A stretch of DNA of 29,496 bases. It comes from DATECU01 sp035286745 (GTDB lineage: Bacteria; Acidobacteriota; Vicinamibacteria; Fen-336). The notes under the pieces are model-generated. The model did not search any database, was not told the origin of the DNA, and saw nothing but the letters and a program-made list of their open reading frames with translations. The first letter of the stretch is position 1; each line of letters starts with the position of its first letter. The position numbers and the translations under genes are program-made. Location: assembly GCA_035286745.1 (NCBI GenBank), contig DATECU010000382.1, forward strand, positions 1-29,496, given 5' to 3'. Shown here piece by piece: positions 15,816-22,027 of this stretch.

Positions 15816-17138
15816 TCAGGCGCTGGGCACGGCGGACCGCGGAGCCAGCAGGCGGGCGAGGTCGGCGGCCAGGCGCTCGGCTTCGGCCGGCTTCAGGGTT
15901 GCGGTGGTGATGCGCACCGCCGGCGGGCTCTTCAGCCGATAGCGTTCGCCGGCCCGCACCGCCCAGCCCTTCTCGGCCAGCGCGGCCACCACGCCCGCCT
16001 CCTCGGCCACCGGGATCCAGACGTTGAGGCCGGAGCGACCTTGGGCCGGGATCTGTCGGCGGGTCAGGGCACCCAGAAGAGCCGAGCGGCGTTCGGCGTA
16101 GGTGCGGGCGGCCGCGCTCACCTGGCGGGTCACCGTGGGCGCCGCCAGCAGCTCCGCCACCGCCGCCTGCAAGAGGTGACTGACCCACCCCGCCCCCAGC
16201 GCCTGCCGGCCCTGCACCCGGGCGATGGTGGTGGCGTCGCCGGCGAGCAGGGCGACCCTGAGGTCGGGTCCCAGGGACTTCGACACCGAGCGCACCACCG
16301 CCCAGTTTTCGCGCTGGCCCGAACACACGGTGTGGGCGGGGACACCGGCGACCGGGCCGGCGTGGTCGTCCTCGATCGCCAGCAGCTGGGGGGCGCGTTC
16401 CAGCGTTTGGCGCAAGGCGCGGGCCCGCCCGGCGTCGAGGGCGGCGCCGCTGGGGTTCTGAGCCCGTGGGGTCAAGATGCAGGCGGAGACGCCGCCCGCC
16501 AGGACCCCGGCCAGCGGCTCGGGTCGCATGCCGAACTCATCCATCTCCACCGGGACGGGGGTGAGGCCCAGGGCGGCCAGCAGGTCGAGGACCGAGTGGT
16601 AGCAGGGGTCCTCCACCGCCACCCGATCCCCCGGACGCAGATGGCTCTGCAGCGTGCGCTCCAGGGCGTCCATGGCGCCGCCTAACACGGCCAGCTGCTG
16701 GGCCGGGATTCCGTCGGCTTCGAACTGGCGTCGGGCCAGCTCCAGGAGGCGGGGCAAGTTCGGCGGCTCGCCGTAGAGCCCCGGTCGCGGCTGGGGACCA
16801 AGCCGGACCCGCGGGAGCAGGTTGGGGTCCGGGTTGCCGTCGGCCAGGTTCCGGAGGTGCTCCGGTATCGGTGCCACCGGCCGCAGCAGTAGCGGGGGCC
16901 GCGGACTCACCCGGGTGCCGCGGCGGCCCTCGGCGGTGAGCAGGCCGCGCAGGCGCAAGCTGCGAAAGGCGCCGGCCACCGTGGCCGGGCTCACGGTGAG
17001 GCGCGCCGCCAGCGCGCGCACCGTGGGCAGGGGAGATCCCGGTTCCAGCCGGCCCTCCCGGATCGCGGCCTCCAGGCTGCGGGCGATGTCGCTTGCGGTG
17101 GCCCCGGAGATGTGGGAGTATCGTAGTGGTACAGACAC
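15816..17138 (-). CDS. MocR-type transcriptional regulator (GntR winged helix plus aminotransferase fold)
   Basis: A 440-aa regulator. Residues 8-75 are a GntR winged helix (ASDIARSLEAAIREGRLEPG, then LPTVRALAARLTVSPATVAGAF). Residues 90-440 form a type I aminotransferase fold with LGGAMDALERTL, VAVEDPCYHS, LTPRAQNPSGAAL and the PLP-lysine motif SVSKSLGPDLRVALLAGD. MocR proteins sense PLP or an amino-compound adduct and often control a divergent gene, here the flavoprotein at 17169. The start is GTG 17138, placed 8 nt behind TATAGT with TTGTCA 17 bp further up, so the message should be leaderless. The downstream ATPase gene is 38 nt away and has its own ribosome site. Confidence 0.93.
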   Translation of the reverse strand: MSVPLRYSHISGATASDIARSLEAAIREGRLEPGSPLPTVRALAARLTVSPATVAGAFRSLRLRGLLTAEGRRGTRVSPRPPLLLRPVAPIPEHLRNLADGNPDPNLLPRVRLGPQPRPGLYGEPPNLPRLLELARRQFEADGIPAQQLAVLGGAMDALERTLQSHLRPGDRVAVEDPCYHSVLDLLAALGLTPVPVEMDEFGMRPEPLAGVLAGGVSACILTPRAQNPSGAALDAGRARALRQTLERAPQLLAIEDDHAGPVAGVPAHTVCSGQRENWAVVRSVSKSLGPDLRVALLAGDATTIARVQGRQALGAGWVSHLLQAAVAELLAAPTVTRQVSAAARTYAERRSALLGALTRRQIPAQGRSGLNVWIPVAEEAGVVAALAEKGWAVRAGERYRLKSPPAVRITTATLKPAEAERLAADLARLLAPRSAVPSA

Positions 17139-17175
17139 AGGTATGTACTATAACAAAAGAGGAGAAGGATGACAA
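17123..17175. promoter_or_regulatory. Overlapping divergent promoters and candidate MocR operator
   Basis: On the minus strand TTGTCA (17175-17170), a 17-bp spacer and TATAGT (17152-17147) form a near-consensus sigma-70 promoter ending 8 nt before the MocR GTG. On the plus strand TACTAT (17146-17151) or TATAAC (17149-17154) covers the same bases and serves the PPOX gene, but has no -35. Two GTAC-centred sites (17129-17132 and 17145-17148), 16 bp apart, sit where an activator could bind. Operator function is inference. Confidence 0.6.
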
Positions 17176-17828
17176 GCGAGCCCGCGAGCCCTCGCATCAC
17201 CGTCCGGCGGCTGCCCAAGCGGGCGGCCTACGACCCAGCCACCCTCCATGCCATCCTCGACGAGGGCCTGGTCTGCCACCTGGGCTTCGTCCACGACGGG
17301 CAGCCCTTCGTGATCCCCACCAACTACGCGCGCTGGGGCGACTTCCTGCTGTTTCACGGTGCCGCCGGCAGCCGGCTGGCCCGTGCGCTCCGCGACGGGG
17401 TGCCGGTCTGCGCGACGGTGACCTTGATCGACGGCCTGGTGCTCGCTCGCTCGGCCTTTCACCACTCGACCAACTACCGGTCGGTGGTGATCCTGGGCAA
17501 GGCGCAGGAGATAACCGACCGCGCCGAACGACTGGCCGCGCTGCGTGCCTTCGTCGAGCACGTGCTGCCCGGCCGCTGGGACGAGGTGAGGCCGCCGTCC
17601 GAGAACGAGCTCAAGGGGACGCTGGTGCTCAAGCTGCCGATCCGGGAGGCCTCGGCCAAGATGCGCAGCGGACCGGCGGTGGACGACGAGGAGGACTACG
17701 CGCTGCCCTGCTGGGCGGGCGTCATTCCGCTGTCGCTCAGCGCCGGCGCGCCGGAGCCGGACGCTCGGCTGGCTGCCGGTACCGAACCGGGAGAGCGGAT
17801 CGCTGCCTACCGGAGGGTCCGGGGATAG
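17169..17828 (+). CDS. Pyridoxamine 5'-phosphate oxidase family (Pyridox_ox_2/NimA-like) flavoprotein
   Basis: A 219-aa protein with the split-barrel flavin-binding fold of the PPOX superfamily. Evidence includes LDEGLVCHLGFVHDGQPFVIPTNYAR near the N-terminus, LLFHGAAGSRLARAL, VCATVTLIDGLVLARSAFHHSTNYRSVVILGKA, and late PPSENELKGTLVLKLPI. These are the usual landmarks of the Pyridox_ox_2 group. Members bind FMN, heme or F420; the reaction here is unknown. A strong AGGAG lies 5 nt before the ATG, in contrast with the leaderless MocR gene opposite. The divergent pairing with MocR suggests a function in B6 or amino-compound metabolism under MocR control. Confidence 0.88.
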   Translation: MTSEPASPRITVRRLPKRAAYDPATLHAILDEGLVCHLGFVHDGQPFVIPTNYARWGDFLLFHGAAGSRLARALRDGVPVCATVTLIDGLVLARSAFHHSTNYRSVVILGKAQEITDRAERLAALRAFVEHVLPGRWDEVRPPSENELKGTLVLKLPIREASAKMRSGPAVDDEEDYALPCWAGVIPLSLSAGAPEPDARLAAGTEPGERIAAYRRVRG

Positions 17829-17843
17829 GTGTCCTGCGCCGGC

Positions 17844-18239
17844 TCAGTTGACGAGGACGCTGAACGACGCCGTGCGGACCGGCGCCTCGGATTCCCAGAG
17901 GCGGCCGTACTCGAGGTCGATCGTCGCTTGACCGTGACCCACGGCACGGAACCGCCAGCTTTCGGAGCCGGATTGCCCGGGTGCGGCTCCGCTCGGCGGC
18001 GCGTACTTGGACTCGACGAAGACGAGGACCGACTGGTCGACGGGGCGCGCGAGCCGCCAACTGAACCCTGTCGACGGGTTCGACTCGAGCCGGAACAGGA
18101 CTTCCTCCCCGGGCTTCACGCGGGCGGTGACGCTCGGGTCGGTGATCTCGATGGGCCCGGTGGGTGTGTTTCCGCAGGCCCACGCCCCGGCCAGGGGCAG
18201 GCTCACGAGCAACGCTCGCAGCTCTCTTCCGAGTGGCAT
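17844..18239 (-). CDS. Chagasin-like cysteine protease inhibitor (family I42), probable lipoprotein
   Basis: A 131-aa exported protein. The N-terminus MPLGRELRALLVSLPLAGAW ends at Cys22, a plausible though imperfect lipoprotein site. The rest is an immunoglobulin-like I42 domain with three inhibitory loops: NPSTGFSW (classic NPTTG), a Gly-rich loop around PGQSGSESW, and GRLW in place of RPW. I42 proteins block papain-like cysteine proteases; in bacteria they may protect against host, prey or own proteases. The start is ATG 18239 behind a GAGGAGG site; the frame extends further upstream but without signal-like sequence. It ends 15 bp from the convergent PPOX gene. No cysteine protease gene is in the window. 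Confidence 0.85.
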   Translation of the reverse strand: MPLGRELRALLVSLPLAGAWACGNTPTGPIEITDPSVTARVKPGEEVLFRLESNPSTGFSWRLARPVDQSVLVFVESKYAPPSGAAPGQSGSESWRFRAVGHGQATIDLEYGRLWESEAPVRTASFSVLVN

Positions 18240-18390
18240 AGCGCCCTCCTCGTTCGTCTTTCGGTACGCGCGGCGGGCGGCACGCTGGCGGGCGTTCCGT
18301 TTCTGACCGCTCTGCAATCACCTTACGCCCGTGCCCGCGGCCACGTCAAGCCTTGGTTGGCGGCGCGGCGGCGCGGCAGCGCTTTGCACC

Positions 18391-18446
18391 GGTCGGCGGT
18401 CTCTTGTTCTCCCTCTGTGCCTCACTGCCTCTGTGGTCTCCGTTCG
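18391..18446 (+). repeat. CTCTGTGCCTC repeat, copy 1
   Basis: This 56-bp unit aligns with 18609-18666 with about a dozen differences. The core holds CTCTGTGCCTC, then TGCCTCTGTGG and ends CCGTTCG. On the minus strand it reads as CACAGAGGCA-type words. Similar CACAGAGGCACAGAG sequences occur between genes in diverse environmental bacteria, to my knowledge without an assigned function. Confidence 0.7.
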
Positions 18447-18480
18447 GGAGGGGCTCAAGGCTGCATCCCGGCCCGCGCTG

Positions 18481-18572
18481 GCATCGAGGTGCCGCTCCGC
18501 GCTCCGACGCTCGGCCATTGTCATTGGACTACGATTCGGGCCTCGCGAGTCGCGCTTCGGGCACCTCGATGC
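18481..18572. repeat. 13-bp perfect inverted repeat with 66-nt loop
   Basis: GCATCGAGGTGCC (18481-18493) is matched exactly on the opposite strand by GGCACCTCGATGC (18560-18572). It sits between the two copies of the CTCTGTGCCTC repeat. A transcript would fold into a stem closing a 66-nt loop. No T-tract follows, so an ordinary terminator is unlikely. Confidence 0.6.
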
Positions 18573-18608
18573 TCATCTCGCGGGCCGATTGCTACCAGTT
18601 CCCCTTCT

Positions 18609-18666
18609 GGCCGGCGGTTTCCTCTTCCTGTCTCTGTGCCTCTCGTGCCTCTGTGGTTTCCGTTCG
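18609..18666 (+). repeat. CTCTGTGCCTC repeat, copy 2
   Basis: Second copy of the unit at 18391-18446, in the same orientation, 218 bp further on. It shares CGGCGGT, CTCTGTGCCTC, TGCCTCTGTGG and the CCGTTCG end, with scattered C/T changes and a one-base length difference or two. Confidence 0.7.
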
Positions 18667-18684
18667 TGGGGTTGCGGCCGGGCT

Positions 18685-18704
18685 AGGAGTCCTCAGGAGT
18701 CCTC
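18685..18704 (+). repeat. Two tandem copies of a 10-bp unit
   Basis: AGGAGTCCTC is repeated twice without a gap. Each unit contains the near-palindrome AGGA-G-TCCT. It lies shortly after repeat copy 2 and about 60 bp before the next gene. Confidence 0.6.
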
Positions 18705-18767
18705 GCAGGGGCTTGACCGCCCGGGGGGTGCCGGCGTAGCGTTGCCGCGGCGAGAAGGGGGATGAAG

Positions 18768-19133
18768 ATGTCGACAGACGAGTGGATCGACAGGCTGGCG
18801 GATCGAGCCGGGGTGGCTCCTGCCGAGGCGAGGGCGGTGTTGACCGCCCTCTCGCAACTGGACCGGCGGCGTGAGCGCTCGGGCCGCCCGTTGCCGGTCG
18901 AGGCCCTCGAACCCAGGCCGCACGACGCATGGCCGTTGCCGGTCCCCAAGGCGCCGCCGAGCTATGAGCCGTCCGGCTTCGAAGTCGGGAGCTTGATCGA
19001 GGAGGCCCGGCGCCACCCCCTCGGCATCGAGTTCCTCCTGGAGGGCGAGCTGGGCGCGGTCGCCGCCACCTTTGGCGTTCACGCCTTCACCGTAGACGCG
19101 GCCAGGCGTCGCCTGGGCGCAGCTCAGGACTGA
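18768..19133 (+). CDS. Unknown 121-aa protein coupled to the HMG-CoA-lyase-like gene
   Basis: I do not recognise this protein. It opens MSTDEWIDRLADRAGVAP and has an N-terminal helical part, a Pro-rich centre (residues about 45-65, WPLPVPKAPPSYEP) and a helical C-terminal part (GSLIEEARRHPLGIEFLLEG and VDAARRRLGA). No signal peptide or membrane segment is seen. ATG 18768 is preferred over ATG 18762 because it places AAGGGG at proper spacing. The stop is 9 bp before the next ATG and contains that gene's ribosome site (TGAGGAG), so the two genes are most likely translated together. Confidence 0.7.
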   Translation: MSTDEWIDRLADRAGVAPAEARAVLTALSQLDRRRERSGRPLPVEALEPRPHDAWPLPVPKAPPSYEPSGFEVGSLIEEARRHPLGIEFLLEGELGAVAATFGVHAFTVDAARRRLGAAQD

Positions 19134-19142
19134 GGAGCCGGG

Positions 19143-20129
19143 ATGGTCTTTCGAGAGCCGATTGTCGCCTGCGAGTGCTGGGCCCGCGACGGGCTTCAGT
19201 CGATGCCGATCCAGGTCTCGACCGATCACAAGGTGGAGATGATCGACCGCGTGGTGCGTGCGGGTTTCCCCAAGGTGGAGGTGACGTCGTTCTCGCACCC
19301 CAAGCTCCTGCCCCAGTTCGCCGACGCCGAGGAGGTGCTGCGCAGGATCGAGCGCCGGCCCGGCGTCTCCTACCTGGTGCTGATGCCCAACGCCAAGGGT
19401 TTCGACCGCCTGGAGGTCTGCCAGAGTAGCGGCTACGGAGCCGACGAGATCATCCTGATGATCTCCGCCAGCGAGCGCCACAACCTGCTGAACTTCCGGC
19501 TCAGTCACCCCGACGCCATGCGGGAGCATGCGGCGATCATGAAGCGCGCCCACGCCCTGGGCATCCGGGTGATCGGGTGCGCGGGCACCGTCTATGGCTG
19601 CCCGGTCCGCGGGGACATCTCGACCGCCGAGGTGGCCCGCGTTGTGCGCTTCTACCTCGAGGAGGGGGCGGAGACCATCATGCTGGGGGACACCACCGGC
19701 GTGGCCAACCCCAAGCTGGTGCGGGAGCGAGTGGGCGAGCTGATGGCCGCCTTTCCCGGAGCCGAGTTCATCGCCCACTTCCACGACACCCGGGGAACCG
19801 GCATCGTCAACACCCTCGCCATGCTCGAGCTGGGCGTGCGCTATGTGGATTGCTCGATGGGTGCGATCGGCGGGCAGCCGGCCACCGGCGCCGCCAAGTA
19901 CTCGGCCGGCCACACCGGCAACACGTGCAGCGAGGACCTGATCGCCGTGCTCCGCGAGATGGGTGTCGAGACCGGCATCGACCTCGACCAGCTCATCGAC
20001 GCTGGCCGCAGGGCCGAGGAGATCCTCGGTCAGCGGCTGCGGTCCAACGTGATCCGGAGCGGACCGGTGATCCACGTCGAGTCGCCGGCCGAGAAAGAGG
20101 CAGGCGCGGCCATCCGCGTTTCGAGCTGA
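19143..20129 (+). CDS. HMG-CoA lyase-like DRE-TIM metallolyase lacking the catalytic Cys
   Basis: A 328-aa TIM-barrel enzyme of the HMG-CoA lyase family (usual length about 300). Kept features are the RDGLQ motif (ARDGLQ near residue 16), EVTSFSHPKLLPQFADAEEV, the metal-binding His212-Phe-His214-Asp, and GHTGNTCSEDL carrying the active-site Asn. In classical HMG-CoA lyase the signature GGCPYA supplies the catalytic Cys; here it is GGQPATG with Gln245. The enzyme therefore may act on a different acyl-CoA or by altered chemistry. HMG-CoA lyase gives acetoacetate and acetyl-CoA in leucine breakdown. Ribosome site TGAGGAG overlaps the stop of the preceding gene. The SDR at 20182 follows 52 bp later. 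Confidence 0.85.
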   Translation: MVFREPIVACECWARDGLQSMPIQVSTDHKVEMIDRVVRAGFPKVEVTSFSHPKLLPQFADAEEVLRRIERRPGVSYLVLMPNAKGFDRLEVCQSSGYGADEIILMISASERHNLLNFRLSHPDAMREHAAIMKRAHALGIRVIGCAGTVYGCPVRGDISTAEVARVVRFYLEEGAETIMLGDTTGVANPKLVRERVGELMAAFPGAEFIAHFHDTRGTGIVNTLAMLELGVRYVDCSMGAIGGQPATGAAKYSAGHTGNTCSEDLIAVLREMGVETGIDLDQLIDAGRRAEEILGQRLRSNVIRSGPVIHVESPAEKEAGAAIRVSS

Positions 20130-20169
20130 AGGACGCGAGAGGCCGCGCCGCAGCCCTCTGGGAATCCGC

Positions 20170-20175
20170 TACACT
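20170..20175 (+). promoter_or_regulatory. Candidate -10 (TACACT) for the SDR gene
   Basis: TACACT ends 6 nt before the ATG at 20182, placing the expected transcription start at or next to the A of ATG. No Shine-Dalgarno is present and no clear -35 is seen. Confidence 0.5.
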
Positions 20176-20181
20176 TCGCCC

Positions 20182-21306
20182 ATGTCCAAGAAGCGAAGCC
20201 CGGCCGCCAAGGCGGAGTCGGCTCCCCGCAAGGTCCTCTTCACCGGTTTTCCGGGCTTCATCGGGGTGAGGCTTCTGCCTCGGCTGCTCGAGCTCGGCCC
20301 GGACCTCCAGGTAGTGTGCCTGGTGCAAGACCGCTTCCTCGAGGTCGCCCGCTCGGCCATCCGGGACCTGGAGGCGGCCCACCCGCATACCGCGGAGCGC
20401 ATAACCACGGTGGTCGGGGACATCACTGAGCCGGAGCTGGGGCTCTCCCAGAGCGAAGCCCACGGGCTGAAGAAGGAGCTGCGCGAGGCGCACCACCTGG
20501 CGGCAATCTACGACCTGGCGGTGAAGCGGGAGGTGGGCCTGCGCATCAACCTGGAGGGCACCAGGAACGTCCTGGACTTCCTGGAGGACTGCCCCCGTCT
20601 AGAGCGCCTGCACTACGTGTCCACCGCCTACGTGTCGGGGAACGCCAAGGGCGTCTACCGCGAGACCGACCTCGACGTGGGTCAGGGCTTCAAGAACTTC
20701 TACGAAGAGACCAAGTTCCTGGCCGAAGTGGAGGTGGCGAAGCGGAAGCTGCCGCAGACCGTCTACCGCCCCGGCATCGTGGTGGGGGATTCGCGCACCG
20801 GGGAAACCGGGAAGTTCGACGGCCCCTACTTCGTGCTGGCGGCCATGGAGCGCATTCCCTCTCCCGGCTTGTTCCCCCGCCTGGGATCGGGCGACAACAG
20901 CGTGAACCTGGTGCCGGTGGACTTCATTGTCGAGGCCTATGCCCGGCTGGCCTCGACACCCGAGAGCCTGGGCAAGACCTACAACCTGACCGATCCCGCC
21001 CCGCTCTCGGCCTACGATATGGCCAAGGCCATGGCCAGGGAGTTGGGCAAGACATTCGTCTACCTACCGGTGCCGGTGTTCATGGCCAAGGCGGCCTTCT
21101 CGCCCTCGTTCGTTCAGAGCTTCTTCGGGATGCCCGCCCAGACCATCGACTACTTCGACCATCCTTGCGTCTACGACTGCTCCCAGGCCACCGCCGACCT
21201 CAAGACCCTGGGCATCGCCTGTCCTTCGTTTGGCGACTACGTTCCCAAGCTGGTGGCCTTCTATCGGGAGAAGCGGGGGCAGGTGCGGCGCGAGGCCATG
21301 GTCTAG
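20182..21306 (+). CDS. Extended SDR, male-sterility/thioester-reductase-like (NAD_binding_4)
   Basis: A 374-aa soluble oxidoreductase. The Rossmann dinucleotide motif is G22-FPG25-FIG28 after a basic 16-residue N-terminus. VVGDITEPELGLS and INLEGTRNVLDF follow, then YVSTAYVSG and the catalytic pair Y174-EETK178. YRPGIVVGDSRTGETGKFDGPYF resembles the substrate region of fatty acyl-CoA reductase and thioester reductase domains. The likely reaction is NAD(P)H-linked change of an acyl or lipid-type substrate. Neighbouring HMG-CoA-lyase-like gene suits acyl-CoA or lipid metabolism, though the SDR seems to have its own promoter. The exact substrate is unknown. Confidence 0.88.
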   Translation: MSKKRSPAAKAESAPRKVLFTGFPGFIGVRLLPRLLELGPDLQVVCLVQDRFLEVARSAIRDLEAAHPHTAERITTVVGDITEPELGLSQSEAHGLKKELREAHHLAAIYDLAVKREVGLRINLEGTRNVLDFLEDCPRLERLHYVSTAYVSGNAKGVYRETDLDVGQGFKNFYEETKFLAEVEVAKRKLPQTVYRPGIVVGDSRTGETGKFDGPYFVLAAMERIPSPGLFPRLGSGDNSVNLVPVDFIVEAYARLASTPESLGKTYNLTDPAPLSAYDMAKAMARELGKTFVYLPVPVFMAKAAFSPSFVQSFFGMPAQTIDYFDHPCVYDCSQATADLKTLGIACPSFGDYVPKLVAFYREKRGQVRREAMV

Positions 21307-21337
21307 CTAGGTCAGGGGGCTCCTCCGAGGCGCGCTT

Positions 21338-21979
21338 ATGGACATGACCTTCAGGTTGTTCGGCATCCCGATCCAGGTGAACGCGTTCTTCTTGCTGACC
21401 GCCATCATCCTGGGACCGCGGCGCTCCTGGCTGCTGCTGGCTCCCGCCTGGGTGGTGATCGTCTTCGCCAGCGTCCTGCTTCACGAGCTGGGCCATGCGT
21501 TTGCCGCGCGGGCCTTCGGTCGCACGCCGGCGGTGCAGCTCCACGCCTTCGGCGGCGTGACCTCGTGGCGAGGGTCGCTCTCTCCGGGTCGCCGCATCCT
21601 GGTCACCCTGGCCGGTCCGGGCGTGGGGATCGTGGTGGGCGCGATCGCGCTGGTGCCCGCGATCCTGCTGGCGGCCGTGGACCGTCGCGGGCTTCCGGCC
21701 ACGCTCGTGGAGTATGTGGTCTGGGTCAACCTGGGCTGGGGGCTGCTCAACCTGGTGCCCATGCTTCCGTTAGACGGCGGGGTGGTGATGGCGGCCGGGC
21801 TGGAGGCGCTGAGCCGAGACCGCGGCGTGCAGATCGCCCGGGTCATCTCGCTGCTCCTGGCCGTCGGTTTCGCGATTGCGGCGCTGCTCAGCCGCTGGCC
21901 CTACGGCGCCATCCTGTGCGCCCTCTTCGCCTACACCAACTTCCAGGCGCTCACCGCGGCTCGCAGCGCGCCGTCCTGA
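21338..21979 (+). CDS. Site-2-protease-type M50 membrane metallopeptidase
   Basis: A 213-aa polytopic membrane protein. Zinc ligands are in H49-ELGH53 within a membrane segment and in the third-core motif NLVPMLPLDGG (Asp146). It has about six hydrophobic segments and no PDZ or CBS domain, so it is a minimal M50 of the SpoIVFB/Rip3 size class. Such enzymes cut membrane proteins inside the bilayer, often releasing regulators; no anti-sigma factor is adjacent. ATG 21338 and ATG 21344 are both possible starts. It begins 31 bp after the SDR and is probably read through from it. A short GC hairpin (21980-21997) lies in the 48-bp convergent gap behind it. Confidence 0.9.
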   Translation: MDMTFRLFGIPIQVNAFFLLTAIILGPRRSWLLLAPAWVVIVFASVLLHELGHAFAARAFGRTPAVQLHAFGGVTSWRGSLSPGRRILVTLAGPGVGIVVGAIALVPAILLAAVDRRGLPATLVEYVVWVNLGWGLLNLVPMLPLDGGVVMAAGLEALSRDRGVQIARVISLLLAVGFAIAALLSRWPYGAILCALFAYTNFQALTAARSAPS

Positions 21980-22027
21980 GCGGGGGCTACCGCCCGCCGA
22001 CCCCGGACACGAAGCGCACCGGCTGTG

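Larger units (their letters stand above)
18240..18767. other. 528-bp non-coding stretch with several repeats
   Basis: No reading frame here has a ribosome site or recognisable product. The stretch holds the leader of the I42 gene at the left, two copies of a pyrimidine-rich repeat, an inverted repeat between them and a short tandem repeat, each listed separately. The plus strand is rich in CTCTGTG and TGCCTC words, unlike the surrounding coding DNA. The right end carries the ribosome site of the next gene (AAGGGG before 18768). Confidence 0.6.

Noticed and set aside
18353..18739. Small Cys/Ser/Leu-rich frames over the 18391-18666 repeats
   Set aside because: They arise from the repeated CTCTGTGCCTC words. 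There is no ribosome site, and such translations are a known source of false small proteins.
21980..22027. Bidirectional terminator between the M50 and M19 genes
   Set aside because: Only a 5-bp GCGGG/CCCGC stem with an 8-nt loop and no T-tract on either strand; too weak to call.
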